Counted from the stretch's first letter, positions 10,551 to 19,667 are shown. The stretch is DNA of 64,000 bases from Ensifer sp. USDA 6670 (GCA_000421085.1 ATWE01000010.1:1-64000), one strand, 5' to 3'. The notes: generated from the sequence alone by a model not told the origin. A program made the numbers and translations.

Positions 10551-11270
10551 TTATTGCGCGGCTTGGCGAGAAGGCTGCAGCTTCTCATCGATCTGCCGCG
10601 ACAGGATGGCGGAGAACTCGTCGGCAAAGGCTTCCATGCGTGCCGTCAGCTTGCCGGCATCGGCGGTGAACTTGTTGTAGGCGATGACGGCAGGAATTGC
10701 GGCGAGCAGACCGATGGCGGTCGCCAGCAGCGCTTCGGCGATACCGGGCGCAACGACGGCGAGGTTGGTGGACTTGGAACCTGCAATCGCCTGGAACGAG
10801 GTCATGATACCGACGACGGTGCCGAAAAGACCGATGAAGGGCGCAGCCGAGCCGATCGTCGCCAGCGAGCCGAGCCTTGCCTCGAGCGCTTCGGATTCAC
10901 GGGCGAGGGTCACGTCCATGGCGCGGTCGATGCGCATCTGCAGGCCGATCGGCGCGCGCGCACCGCGTTCAAAGCTTTTCTTCCATTCGCGCATGGCCGA
11001 AACGAAGATAGCGCCCATTCCGCTCGTCTGCCTGTCCGAGAGGGTCCGATAGAGCTCCTCCAGCGACTGACCGGACCAGAATACCTGCTCGAAATTGTCG
11101 AGCTGGCGGCGGACACGCCCGTAATTGAGGCTCTTGTCGACGACGATCGCCCAGGTCCAGACCGAGGCGGCGATGAGCCCCAGCATGACCAGCTTCACGA
11201 CCAAGCCCGCTTGCATGAAGAGCGACCAGAGGGTCACGTCGCTCGTCGCGGCCAATCCAACCTGTTCCAT
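10551..11270 (-). CDS. tolQ: Tol-Pal system protein TolQ
   Basis: TolQ is the MotA/ExbB-type channel subunit that works with TolR to energise TolA. The 239-residue protein has a first transmembrane helix at about 18-40 and a cytoplasmic loop. The paired helices around APFIGLFGTVVGIMTSF and EALLATAIGLLAAIPAVIAY are the conserved ExbB/TolQ signature. It heads the tolQRAB run. In most proteobacteria ybgC precedes it directly; here ligD lies between. GGGGA 9 bases before the ATG is the likely ribosome site. Confidence 0.96.
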   Translation of the reverse strand: MEQVGLAATSDVTLWSLFMQAGLVVKLVMLGLIAASVWTWAIVVDKSLNYGRVRRQLDNFEQVFWSGQSLEELYRTLSDRQTSGMGAIFVSAMREWKKSFERGARAPIGLQMRIDRAMDVTLARESEALEARLGSLATIGSAAPFIGLFGTVVGIMTSFQAIAGSKSTNLAVVAPGIAEALLATAIGLLAAIPAVIAYNKFTADAGKLTARMEAFADEFSAILSRQIDEKLQPSRQAAQ

Positions 11271-11619
11271 CGATTTCAGTCCCCGAATCCAAACACCCGG
11301 CAGAGCAACTCATGCTCGTGACCGGGTCGCCCAAATGTCCTGCAGCAGGAATGCCCCGGTATTGCCACCGATCGCGGCATTGCGATCTACTCGCTTCAGC
11401 CTGCCTTCTTGCCGTCAATTTTGGTCAAAGGATGACGTGCACTGCACAAATCCTGATACACGGATTAAGACACCATTATGGTTAAGGGAGTATTACCGCG
11501 CGCGCAGTTCGAGTGAGCTTGCGCGATACGGAACTTCGCAGCGGGTCGCACGTTTCGGTGCCATGAGCCGCTGGTCCCCGAAACATACAGCCTTCCAGCC
11601 GAAATCGGGCTGACGACCC
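11271..11619. other. Divergent intergenic region between tolQ and ligD
   Basis: About 350 bases between two divergent genes must carry the tolQRAB promoter and any ligD promoter. I see AT-rich patches at about 11450-11495 containing two TTAA motifs (TTAAGAC and GGTTAAGG) 13 bases apart, which is not the 7-base CtrA spacing. No gene or terminator stands out. Confidence 0.5.
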
Positions 11620-14217
11620 ATGGCCGCTCGCAATGAACCGCTTTCCGAATATAACCGGCGCCGCGATTTCACGCGGACGAGCGAACCCAAGGGAGCGGTC
11701 GCTCGGCGCAGCGGGGACAACAGGATGCGGTTCCTGGTCCAGAAGCACGCTGCAACCCGCCTGCATTACGACTTCCGCCTGGAATGGGAGGGCGTGCTGA
11801 AGAGTTGGGCGGTCACACGCGGCCCGAGCCTCAACCCCGAAGACAAGCGCCTCGCCGTGCGTACCGAAGACCACCCGCTTGCCTATGGCGATTTCGAAGG
11901 AACGATACCGAAGGGAGAGTACGGCGGCGGTACCGTGATGCTCTGGGATACCGGCTGGTGGGAGCCGGAGGATGACCCTTCGAAAGCCCTGAAGAAGGGC
12001 AAGCTTTCCTTCAAGCTGCATGGCAGCCGAATGAAGGGCGGCTGGGCGCTGGTGCGCATGCGGCCACGCGAAGGCGAAAAGCGCGAGAACTGGCTGCTCG
12101 TCAAGGAAACGGACGAGATCGCCTCCGAAGACGGCGAGAGCCTGATCAACGAGAACATTACCAGCATCGTCACCGGCCGGACAATGGAGGAGATCGCCGA
12201 AGGCAGAGGCGAGAAGCGGGCGCGGGTCTGGCATTCCAACAAGAGCATCTCGGCCAATCTCAAGGCCGGCGCGATCGCCGAAAACGGCGATGCACGCAAA
12301 CCTGCGACGCGAAAAGCCTCCGGCAAGCTGCCCGCCTTCAAGGCACCGCAGCTGGCGACTCTGGTGACCAAGGTGCCCGCCGGCGACGCATGGCTGAACG
12401 AAGCCAAGTTCGACGGCTATCGGCTTGTCTGCGCCGTCGGTGCCGGCAAAGTGCGCTGCTACACGCGCAACGGCCTCGATTGGACCGAGAAATTTCCGGC
12501 AATTGCCGCCGCTCTTGCCGAACTCGACTGCCAGTCCGCCCTGATCGATGGCGAGGTGGTAGCGCTGTCGGAAGGCGGATCGACGTTCTCGGCCCTGCAG
12601 AAGGCGCTTAGGACGGGAGCCAGCACACGGCTTTACGCCTTCGACCTCATCGAGCTCGACGGCAAGGATCTGAGCCGGAAACCGCTCGTGGAACGCAAGG
12701 AACTGCTCGAAGCGCTGCTCCGAACGCTCGGCACCACCTCGACCGTACAGTTCAGCGAGCATGTCCGCGGCAATGGCGAGCACGTGCTTTCCGCGATATG
12801 CAGGGCCGGCCAGGAGGGTATAATCGCCAAGGAGGCGGATGCCCCCTATCGCAGCGGGCGCAGCCGCAGCTGGCTCAAGGTGAAATGCACGAAGCGCCAG
12901 GAGTTCGTCATCGGGGGCTATACCCCATCTTCGAAGAAGGGACGCGCCTTCGCCTCGCTGCTCGTCGGGACCTACGAAGGCGGGAAGCTGATCTACCGTG
13001 GCGGCGTCGGCACCGGTTTCAGCGGAAAGACGATGGAGGACCTCGCCGCGGCCTTCGCAAAACGCAAGCGCGACACGTCGCCCTTCGACAGCGTGCCGCG
13101 AGAGAGAGTGCGAAACTCGATATGGCTGAAGCCGGACCTGGTGGCGGAGGTCGATTTCGCCGAATTCACGGCTGACGGACATGTCCGTCACGGTTCATTC
13201 GAGGGATTGCGCGAGGACAAGGAGGCCAGGGCCGTGAAACTGGAGACACCGAAGCCGCCAGAAGCGGAGCCGGAGACCGCCAAGAGCAAATCCTCCGCCA
13301 GGACGCGCAAGCCGCCGCCTGCGCAAGGAGACGCCGATGTCCTCGGCATCCGCATCTCGCATCCCGATCGGGTGCTCTTCGAAGGCCAGGGTATCACCAA
13401 GATCGATCTCGCCCGCTATTATGCCGTCGTCGCCGAGAGGATGCTCCCCTTTGCCGCCGATCACCCCGTTTCGCTGGTGCGCTGCCCGCAGGGCGGCGAG
13501 CGGCACTGTTTCTTCCAGAAACACGCAAGCGACGGCTTTCCCGAGGCGATCCGGGAAGTGCCGATTACCGAGTCATCGGGCGACACCGAGAACTATATGT
13601 ACATCCACGATGCCAAGGGCCTCGTCGCCGCCGTGCAGATGGGAACGCTCGAGTTTCACATCTGGGGTTCAAGCATCGATCGGCTGGAGAAACCCGACCG
13701 CCTGGTCTTCGATCTCGACCCCGATCCGAGCGTCGACTTCGAGACAGTCAAGGCGGCAGCCGTCAAGCTCCGCGCCGAACTCGCCGAGCTCGGCCTGAAA
13801 ACAGTGCCCATGGTGACCGGCGGCAAGGGCGTCCACGTCATCGTTCCCCTCCGCCCCCATGCCGAATGGGAGGAGGTCAAAGGCTTCGCGAAAGCGCTGG
13901 CGCGATCGATTGCCGAGCGCGATCCGGATAATTTCGTTGCCACCATGTCGAAGGCGAAGCGCAAGGGGAAGATTTTCATAGACTGGCTGAGGAACGATCG
14001 CGGCGCCACGGCGATCGCGCCCTATTCCACCCGCGCGCGCTCCGGCGGACCCGTCGCCACTCCGGTCGGCTGGGACGAACTCCAAGGCCTCGAAGCCGCC
14101 AACGGGTTTCACATTCCGGACATTATCGAGCGGATCGAAGCCGGAACCGATCCGTGGCGGGAGATCGGCAAGATCAGTCAGTCGCTGACGAAGAAGATAT
14201 TGAACTCGGTCGAATGA
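11620..14217 (+). CDS. ligD: Multifunctional DNA ligase D (end-joining)
   Basis: LigD repairs double-strand breaks with Ku by non-homologous end joining. The 865-residue protein has all three domains in the PE-LIG-POL order. The phosphoesterase has H43, H49, D51 and R53, matching the H-H-D-R set of Pseudomonas LigD. The ATP-dependent ligase has the nucleophile K263 in AKFDGYR. The C-terminal primase-polymerase has DLD at 698-700. A Lys/Pro-rich linker separates ligase and polymerase. No ku gene is in the window. The gene stands alone on the plus strand between tolQ and ybgC and converges with ybgC, ending 9 bases before the ybgC stop. No strong ribosome site precedes the ATG. Confidence 0.95.
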   Translation: MAARNEPLSEYNRRRDFTRTSEPKGAVARRSGDNRMRFLVQKHAATRLHYDFRLEWEGVLKSWAVTRGPSLNPEDKRLAVRTEDHPLAYGDFEGTIPKGEYGGGTVMLWDTGWWEPEDDPSKALKKGKLSFKLHGSRMKGGWALVRMRPREGEKRENWLLVKETDEIASEDGESLINENITSIVTGRTMEEIAEGRGEKRARVWHSNKSISANLKAGAIAENGDARKPATRKASGKLPAFKAPQLATLVTKVPAGDAWLNEAKFDGYRLVCAVGAGKVRCYTRNGLDWTEKFPAIAAALAELDCQSALIDGEVVALSEGGSTFSALQKALRTGASTRLYAFDLIELDGKDLSRKPLVERKELLEALLRTLGTTSTVQFSEHVRGNGEHVLSAICRAGQEGIIAKEADAPYRSGRSRSWLKVKCTKRQEFVIGGYTPSSKKGRAFASLLVGTYEGGKLIYRGGVGTGFSGKTMEDLAAAFAKRKRDTSPFDSVPRERVRNSIWLKPDLVAEVDFAEFTADGHVRHGSFEGLREDKEARAVKLETPKPPEAEPETAKSKSSARTRKPPPAQGDADVLGIRISHPDRVLFEGQGITKIDLARYYAVVAERMLPFAADHPVSLVRCPQGGERHCFFQKHASDGFPEAIREVPITESSGDTENYMYIHDAKGLVAAVQMGTLEFHIWGSSIDRLEKPDRLVFDLDPDPSVDFETVKAAAVKLRAELAELGLKTVPMVTGGKGVHVIVPLRPHAEWEEVKGFAKALARSIAERDPDNFVATMSKAKRKGKIFIDWLRNDRGATAIAPYSTRARSGGPVATPVGWDELQGLEAANGFHIPDIIERIEAGTDPWREIGKISQSLTKKILNSVE

Positions 14218-14226
14218 GCCGGCCGC

Positions 14227-14682
14227 TCACGCCGAAGCCGCTTGCGCAGCTAGGAATTTCGTTGCCAGTGCCTCCGGCAGGCGCCGTGGCCGCCCCTGAC
14301 CGTTGATGACCGCAATGATTACCTTGGCCGCGATCAGCAGCGCGTCGCCGCGCCTGATCTGCTGCTGCAGGATCATTTTTGCGCCGCCGGCCTTTTCGGT
14401 CGCGGTCTCGATGGTCAGGACGTCGTCCATGCGCGCCGGCGCCTTGAAGTCGATTTCCATGCGGTGGACGACGAAGACGAGGCCTTCCACGTCGCCTTCG
14501 ATCGCCAGCGACGCCTGCTCGACGCCGAGAAGCCGCAGATAGTCGGTCCGGGCGCGCTCCATGAAATGCAGATAGCGCGCATGGTAGACGACGCCGGAAA
14601 AATCGGTGTCCTCGTAATAGACCCGCTGGATCAGTCGGTGGCCGGTCTCGGTCAGCTCGCCGGCAAGCGAAATCAGTGACAT
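14227..14682 (-). CDS. ybgC: Tol-Pal-associated acyl-CoA thioesterase YbgC
   Basis: YbgC is a hotdog-fold thioesterase acting on acyl-CoA and is usually the first gene of tol-pal clusters. The 151-residue protein carries the family signature YYEDTDFSGVVYHARYLHFM; D27 aligns with the catalytic D18 of E. coli YbgC. CGGAGA 7 bases before the ATG at 14682 favours this start over one 21 codons upstream. It faces sqdB divergently. It is cut off from tolQ by ligD, so it is probably expressed separately here. Confidence 0.93.
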   Translation of the reverse strand: MSLISLAGELTETGHRLIQRVYYEDTDFSGVVYHARYLHFMERARTDYLRLLGVEQASLAIEGDVEGLVFVVHRMEIDFKAPARMDDVLTIETATEKAGGAKMILQQQIRRGDALLIAAKVIIAVINGQGRPRRLPEALATKFLAAQAASA

Positions 14683-14808
14683 GGCATTCTCCGGGAGGAT
14701 TTTTTGCGTTTTCCTGTGCAGGAACAAAAAGACATTTGCAAGCACTGCAGCTTTGTCACAATCCTATCCTATCAGGACCTGTCCTCTTCCCGAGCAGGAG
14801 AATCGTAC

Positions 14809-16029
14809 ATGAAGATTGCAGTCCTCGGCGGTGATGGTTTCGTCGGCTGGCCCACCGCCCTGCATTTGTCCGATGCGGGCCACGACGTTCACATCCTCGA
14901 CAATCTCTCCCGCCGCTGGATCGACACGGAACTCGGCGTGCAATCCCTGACGCCCATGGATTCCATCCAGGAGCGCACGCGCATCTGGCACGCGCAAACC
15001 GGCCGGCGTATCCACTTCAATCTGATCGATCTCGCCCGAGACTACGAGCTCCTGAAGAACTGGCTGGCGGAGCATCGGCCCGATGCCGTCGTCCACTTCG
15101 CCGAGCAGCGGGCGGCCCCCTATTCGATGAAGAGCGACAGGCACAAGAATTACACGGTCAACAACAACGTCAACGCGACCCACAACCTCCTGAATGCACT
15201 GGTCGAGCTCGACCTCGATGCCCATCTCGTGCATCTCGGTACGATGGGCGTTTACGGCTACTCCACGATCGGGGCGGCGATCCCGGAAGGCTACCTGCCC
15301 GTCGGCATCGAGACCATGGCCGGAGAGACGGTGAACCAGGAAATCCTCTATCCTTCCAATCCGGGCTCCGTCTATCACATGACGAAGTGCCTGGATCAGC
15401 TGCTCTTCCAGTTCTATGCGAAAAATGACGGCCTCAGGATCACCGATCTGCATCAGGGCATCGTCTGGGGAACGCATACGGAGCAGACGCGTCGTCATCC
15501 GCAGCTTATCAACCGCTTCGACTATGACGGCGATTACGGAACCGTCCTCAACCGTTTCCTGATCCAGGCAGCGATCGACTATCCGCTCACGGTCCACGGA
15601 ACCGGCGGCCAGACGCGCGCCTTCATCCATATACAGGACTCGGTGCGCTGCATCGAACTCGCGCTCGGGAACCCGCCGGCGCGCGGCAGCCGTGTCGAGA
15701 TATTCAACCAGATGACGGAAACGCACCGCATCCGCGATCTCGCCGAGATGGTCGCACGCATGACCGGCGCTAAAATCGCCTGGCTGCCCAATCCGCGCAA
15801 GGAAGCGGCCGAGAACGAGCTCGTGGTGCGGAACGAGAAATTCCTCGCGCTCGGCCTCAATCCGGTTCGGCTCGAAGACGGGCTGCTTTCGGAAATCGTC
15901 GATGTGGCGAAGAAATTCGCCTATCGCGTCGATCGCTCGCGCGTGCCGGCGGTTTCCGCCTGGACAAAGGACATCGCCCCCTTGATCAACCACGATCCGG
16001 AGGGCAAGCGGCTGAAATCCGTTTCATGA
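14809..16029 (+). CDS. sqdB: UDP-sulfoquinovose synthase SqdB
   Basis: SqdB makes UDP-sulfoquinovose from UDP-glucose and sulfite, giving the head group of sulfoquinovosyl diacylglycerol. The 406-residue short-chain dehydrogenase-type protein has an NAD motif GGDGFVG at 7-13, the family stretch LDNLSRRWIDTELG, and the Y189-x3-K193 catalytic pair in YHMTK. AGGAGA lies 7 bases before the ATG; the 35 codons open upstream are not part of the family. Its stop overlaps the next start (ATGA), giving a coupled sqdB-sqdD-sqdC operon as described for Sinorhizobium and Rhodobacter. Confidence 0.95.
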   Translation: MKIAVLGGDGFVGWPTALHLSDAGHDVHILDNLSRRWIDTELGVQSLTPMDSIQERTRIWHAQTGRRIHFNLIDLARDYELLKNWLAEHRPDAVVHFAEQRAAPYSMKSDRHKNYTVNNNVNATHNLLNALVELDLDAHLVHLGTMGVYGYSTIGAAIPEGYLPVGIETMAGETVNQEILYPSNPGSVYHMTKCLDQLLFQFYAKNDGLRITDLHQGIVWGTHTEQTRRHPQLINRFDYDGDYGTVLNRFLIQAAIDYPLTVHGTGGQTRAFIHIQDSVRCIELALGNPPARGSRVEIFNQMTETHRIRDLAEMVARMTGAKIAWLPNPRKEAAENELVVRNEKFLALGLNPVRLEDGLLSEIVDVAKKFAYRVDRSRVPAVSAWTKDIAPLINHDPEGKRLKSVS

Positions 16030-16895
16030 GCAGCGTCTTCGCCAGTCCGGAGGGGCTCAGCCCCTCCTCCACGGTGACTGCGCGCCACGCTTTCGTGACG
16101 CTCGTCACCAATAGCGACTACGCGCTCGGGGCGCGGGCCCTGCTCAGATCGATCCGTCTCACCCGGACGCCCGCCGATATCGTCGTGCTCCACACCGGCG
16201 GGGTGGATGCCGCGGCCCTCGAGCCGCTGACCGAATTCGACTGCCGCCTGATCCAAACCGACCTGCTGCCGCTCTCGGACGAGTTCAACGCCCGGCATCA
16301 GCGCCGCAACGTGCATGAGCAGGCACCCTTCACAAAGGGACGCAAGCCCGATTTCCATTCGCCGCTCGACAATTTCTGCAAGATAAGGCTGTGGCAACTT
16401 GTGGAATACGAACGCTGCATCTTCATCGATGCCGACGCGATCGTGTTGCGCAACATCGACAAGCTGTTCCTCTATCCGGAATTTTCCGCAGCGCCGAACG
16501 TCTATGAGAGTCTCGCAGACTTCCACCGCCTGAACTCCGGCGTCTTCGTCGCCGAGCCGGCAGTCGCCACCTTCGAGAAGATGCTCGCCGCCCTCGATGC
16601 GCCGGACGCCTTCTGGCCGCGCACGGACCAGACCTTTCTGCAGAGCTTCTTCCCCGATTGGCATGGCCTGCCGGTGACGATGAACATGCTGCAATATGTG
16701 TGGTTCAACCTGCCTGAGCTTTGGGACTGGAGCTCGATCGGGGTGCTTCATTACCAGTACGAAAAGCCGTGGGAGAAGGATCATCCGCGCGCGGATGCGC
16801 TGCGCCCGCTGATCGATCTCTGGCAAGCCTATCTGACCGGCGAGCAGATCCCCGATATTGCCGGTCTTGCCAATCCGCCGCACGCCTTGCCATGA
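16026..16895 (+). CDS. sqdD: Glycosyltransferase of the sulfolipid operon (SqdD)
   Basis: This is a glycogenin-like (GT8) glycosyltransferase of 289 residues. It probably acts in sulfolipid synthesis, perhaps transferring sulfoquinovose to diacylglycerol; that role is inferred from operon position in Sinorhizobium and Rhodobacter. The fold is indicated by VTLVTNSDYALGARALL near the N-terminus and the metal/nucleotide-binding DAD at 135-137 in FIDADAIVLRN. Both ends overlap neighbours by ATGA. Confidence 0.87.
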   Translation: MSSVFASPEGLSPSSTVTARHAFVTLVTNSDYALGARALLRSIRLTRTPADIVVLHTGGVDAAALEPLTEFDCRLIQTDLLPLSDEFNARHQRRNVHEQAPFTKGRKPDFHSPLDNFCKIRLWQLVEYERCIFIDADAIVLRNIDKLFLYPEFSAAPNVYESLADFHRLNSGVFVAEPAVATFEKMLAALDAPDAFWPRTDQTFLQSFFPDWHGLPVTMNMLQYVWFNLPELWDWSSIGVLHYQYEKPWEKDHPRADALRPLIDLWQAYLTGEQIPDIAGLANPPHALP

Positions 16896-17785
16896 CCCGC
16901 GTTCTCGTCTCCGGCGGCAGCGGATTCGTCGGCCGCTTCATCGTCGAGCACCTGCTGGCAAACGGCTATGAAGTCACGGTCGGCGGGCGCTCTCCGCCCC
17001 CTGCCGGCTTTTATTCGCAACGGGTGTCAAATGTGCCGCTCCGTCTCGATGCGGCTGCCGACCAGGCCGGCGCGTTCGACGATATCTATTATTTCGTCCA
17101 TGCCGCCTTCGCGCATGTCGAGGGGAGATATCGCGGAGGCGAAGGTGATGACCCCAAGGGTTTCCGCCGCGCCAATCTCGACGGCTCCGTTCGCCTTTTC
17201 GAGGAAGCGCGCGCCGCCGGCGTACGCCGTTGCGTTTTCCTGTCGAGCCGCGCGGTTTACGGCGACACGGCGCCGCCCGTTGTCGCAGAGACGTCACCTG
17301 CCGCTCCGGACACGCTCTACGGACAGGTAAAGCTCGCCACCGAGAACGCCTTGAAGTCGATGACCGACCATAGTTTCGTCACGGCGAGCCTGCGCATCAC
17401 CGGTGTTTACGGCCCCGCGGGCTCGGGACGAAAACACAAGTGGAGCGATCTCTTTTCCGATTACATGGCCGGCCGGCCGGTGCCAGAGCGCATCGGCACG
17501 GAAGTGCACGGCGACGATGCCGCCCAGGCCGTCCGCCTCATGCTCGAAACCGAACCGGCGAGAATATCCGGTCAGGTCTTCAACGTCTCCGACGTGCTGA
17601 CCGGCAACCGCGAGATCCTCTCCTTTCTCCAGGCTGCAACCGGCTGTCCGCACCCTCTGCCAGCGGCGGTGGAAGCGGCCGAATTCAAGGTGATGTCGAC
17701 GGAGAAGCTGCGCGCTCTCGGCTGGGTGCCGGGCGGAAGGGAAAGACTGGCTGCGACGATCCGGGAGCTTGCGGGGAGAGGGTGA
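16892..17785 (+). CDS. sqdC: NAD-dependent epimerase/dehydratase-like protein of the sulfolipid operon (SqdC)
   Basis: This extended short-chain dehydrogenase of 297 residues has the nucleotide-binding motif GGSGFVG at 8-14 and the catalytic pair Y143-x3-K147 (LYGQVK). It is the third gene of the sqdB operon. In the sqdBDC operons SqdC is a reductase-like accessory protein whose reaction is not firmly settled. The frame is open 57 codons upstream, but the ATG at 16892 overlaps the sqdD stop and starts the typical beta-alpha-beta fold. Confidence 0.85.
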   Translation: MTRVLVSGGSGFVGRFIVEHLLANGYEVTVGGRSPPPAGFYSQRVSNVPLRLDAAADQAGAFDDIYYFVHAAFAHVEGRYRGGEGDDPKGFRRANLDGSVRLFEEARAAGVRRCVFLSSRAVYGDTAPPVVAETSPAAPDTLYGQVKLATENALKSMTDHSFVTASLRITGVYGPAGSGRKHKWSDLFSDYMAGRPVPERIGTEVHGDDAAQAVRLMLETEPARISGQVFNVSDVLTGNREILSFLQAATGCPHPLPAAVEAAEFKVMSTEKLRALGWVPGGRERLAATIRELAGRG

Positions 17786-17786
17786 C

Positions 17787-17905
17787 CGGTTGAATGGCAG
17801 CCGTAGACCACCGTCTCGGCGGCGATACCGCCCAAGAGCATCGCGATGCTGTCGTCGTAGTGACTCGTCTTAACCGCCTCGGGCGACGTGCATGCGCTTG
17901 CAAGG
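17787..17905 (-). pseudogene. Possible remnant of an FtsH-like (peptidase M41) gene
   Basis: One minus-strand frame reads SHYDDSIAMLLGGIAAETVV followed by YGCHSTG. This resembles the M41 segment of FtsH-like proteases (pattern IA-x-LLGG-x-AAE-x-V-x-G). It is about 35 residues, with no start, no zinc motif and no continuation before sqdC. The resemblance is by eye only, and the stretch could also be chance coding-like sequence. Confidence 0.35.
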
Positions 17906-17999
17906 CAATCTGGAAATGAAATGGTATCCCATACGCAGCCGTCTGATCTGCAATAGGCCAGGACTGCTTCGAGCCCTGCGCGGTCCTTGCGGACTGGGT

Positions 18000-18377
18000 C
18001 TAAAGCTGGTTGCTAATCTCGACAAGGTTGCCGTCCGGATCCTTGAAGTAGACGGAGAGAATCTTGCCTATCGCCCCAATTCGCTCGCCCGGTCCATCGA
18101 CGATTTCTATGCCCTGGCGGTTGAGGTGCAGGATGACCGCATCCAGGGGGGTGTCGGTAAGCAAGCAGAAATTTCCGCTGCCTGGGACCGTCTCGCGAGC
18201 AATACCTGGCGACGCGATAGCGTCGTGGAGGCTGATCTTGTTCGTGCCGAAATGCAGTGACCACTTGCCTGGCCGTTCCTCCCGCGACTCCATGTTCAGT
18301 ACGCGTTCGTAAAAACGGCGAGTGGCCGCAACGTCGTTGACGCAGAGCACAATATGATCGAGCGCACGGATTTTCAT
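18000..18377 (-). CDS. VOC family (glyoxalase/dioxygenase-fold) protein
   Basis: This is a small vicinal-oxygen-chelate protein of 125 residues beginning MKIRALDHIVLCVNDVAATR. It has the two beta-alpha-beta-beta-beta modules typical of the fold, and candidate metal ligands H8 (DHIVL), the His in WSLHFG and the Glu of NLVEI near the C-terminus. Family members include glyoxalases, fosfomycin-resistance enzymes and extradiol dioxygenases; the substrate cannot be inferred here. A GTG three codons upstream (18386) is an alternative start with GAGAGGG close before it. It lies in a decayed islet and has no obvious operon partner. Confidence 0.82.
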   Translation of the reverse strand: MKIRALDHIVLCVNDVAATRRFYERVLNMESREERPGKWSLHFGTNKISLHDAIASPGIARETVPGSGNFCLLTDTPLDAVILHLNRQGIEIVDGPGERIGAIGKILSVYFKDPDGNLVEISNQL

Positions 18378-18537
18378 GCCCGTCACTTTACCCTCTCCGA
18401 CGTCTAGGCGGAGCTGTACGCAAAGTTAGCTCCCCGCCCTTCCACGACCCTGGTGAACGAGAAAAAAAACTCGACCCAAGGCGGCCATTCACCTGTAAGC
18501 GTCCAGAATTTCTGATGCCGCCCAAAGCGTCGCCATA

Positions 18538-19293
18538 TCAGTGATAAATCGGCTTCGCGGCAAATACCCGCTCAAGAAAATCACGCAGAACTGGGGCCCT
18601 TTGCTCTGGGGGAATGCGGTGACCGCACTCAAAGGAGCGTAAGGTTACAGCGGTTCCTTCCATCTCTAAGGCCGCCGCAAGCCTCTCCGCTTGCTCGAAA
18701 GGTGCTCGATTATCATGTTTGCCATGGAGAATGAGTGTCTCGGCCCGAATTTTGCACGCATGGTGCAGGGCCGAGCGATCTTCGAAAGCTTTTTCTGAAA
18801 GGCCAGCTTCCATTTCGATTGCTTGTCGGATGCCAGAGGAGCTTGTTTGATAGGCTGCTCCTAGATCGTAGACCCCACTCATCAAGATAAGTGCTCGTAG
18901 ATCGGACAACTTGGTGGCGACCATTGCGGAAGCGACAGCGCCGCGGCTATTCCCTAACAAAACGAAGCGACTTGGATCGATTGGTGGGTGGTGCTTGATA
19001 AATTCAACAGCAGCGGAAATCGCCTGCTGAGTGATTGGCCCGCAGAAGTCGGCTGGGCCATCCGATGCTCCGAATCCGGGCTGGGATATAGCAGCGGCAG
19101 TTACGTTAAACCGTGAGGAAAACCGAAGAAGTGCCCCATTGTCGACGGCCTCCCTTCCACCCAGAAGAAGCCCTTGCTGGAAACCATGAACGAAAAGTAT
19201 TGCCCCGTTCTGAGAAGTTGGAGCCTCCGCTTGAAATAACTCTACAAGAGCGCCGTCGCCTCGATCAATGAGGTGGCGTGTTACGGTGGCCAT
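18538..19293 (-). CDS. Alpha/beta hydrolase, probably horizontally acquired
   Basis: This 251-residue protein starts MATVTRHLIDRGDG. It has an oxyanion-hole strand ILFVHGFQQG (about 32-41), the nucleophile elbow GNSRG at 114-118 with S116, an acidic residue in LHGKHDNRAP and the catalytic His in FECGHRIP. The acyl substrate is unknown. Codons in this gene (many A/T third positions) and its base composition are visibly lower in GC than neighbouring genes, and it sits beside an IS110 remnant, suggesting transfer. An open 25-codon extension upstream lacks a ribosome site. Confidence 0.8.
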   Translation of the reverse strand: MATVTRHLIDRGDGALVELFQAEAPTSQNGAILFVHGFQQGLLLGGREAVDNGALLRFSSRFNVTAAAISQPGFGASDGPADFCGPITQQAISAAVEFIKHHPPIDPSRFVLLGNSRGAVASAMVATKLSDLRALILMSGVYDLGAAYQTSSSGIRQAIEMEAGLSEKAFEDRSALHHACKIRAETLILHGKHDNRAPFEQAERLAAALEMEGTAVTLRSFECGHRIPPEQRAPVLRDFLERVFAAKPIYH

Positions 19294-19359
19294 GATCTCT
19301 GTCCCGCTGAACCTCCAGCGGAAGCGTACGATGCCCCGCCGCCATGTCAATGACCGAAA

Positions 19360-19612
19360 ATGGCGCATTGCAGTCCCTCTTGCGGACTACGGTTTCCAAC
19401 CCGGCGAAGGTGCGCGCCCTTCGCCGATGCGCTCGGCAAGCGCGCCAAGACCGATCCGATCGAGGCAGCGTGATCGCCGCCAATACCGCCGCCTTACGGC
19501 CCGAGTCGCGACCGCTGCCCGAGGAGGCCGACCCGCGTGCTGGCCGATCGCGTCACCCGCCGGCGCCAGATCATCCAGATGATCGTGGCCGAGGAAAACC
19601 GTCTGCGCGCGA
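19360..19612 (+). pseudogene. Frameshifted remnant of an IS110-family transposase
   Basis: Joining plus-strand frames gives NPAKVRA, FADALGKRAKTDPIEA, VIAANTAALRPESRPLPEEA, DPR and VLADRVTRRRQIIQMIVAEE then NRLRA. Together these match the stretch after the first DEDD motifs of IS110 transposases (NP-x-x-VR-x-FA, AKTD-x-x-DA). At least three frameshifts break it, and both gene ends are missing. It runs directly into half of a RIME-like repeat. Confidence 0.7.
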
Positions 19613-19667
19613 AGGGCTCCCTTCGCCCCGCTTGCGGAGAAAAGGTGCCAGCAGGCGGATGAGCGGC
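19611..19667 (-). repeat. Half RIME-like intergenic element
   Basis: Read on the minus strand, this carries the CTCATCCGCCTGC...CACCTT...CTCCGCAAGCGGGGCGAAG arrangement. It matches one arm of the full elements at 40071-40185 and 59791-60009. Its partner arm is absent, so it is a truncated copy abutting the IS110 remnant. Confidence 0.65.

Noticed and set aside
11482-13191. 569-codon minus-strand frame opposite ligD
   Set aside because: It mirrors conserved ligD coding sequence and shows no domain or ribosome site.
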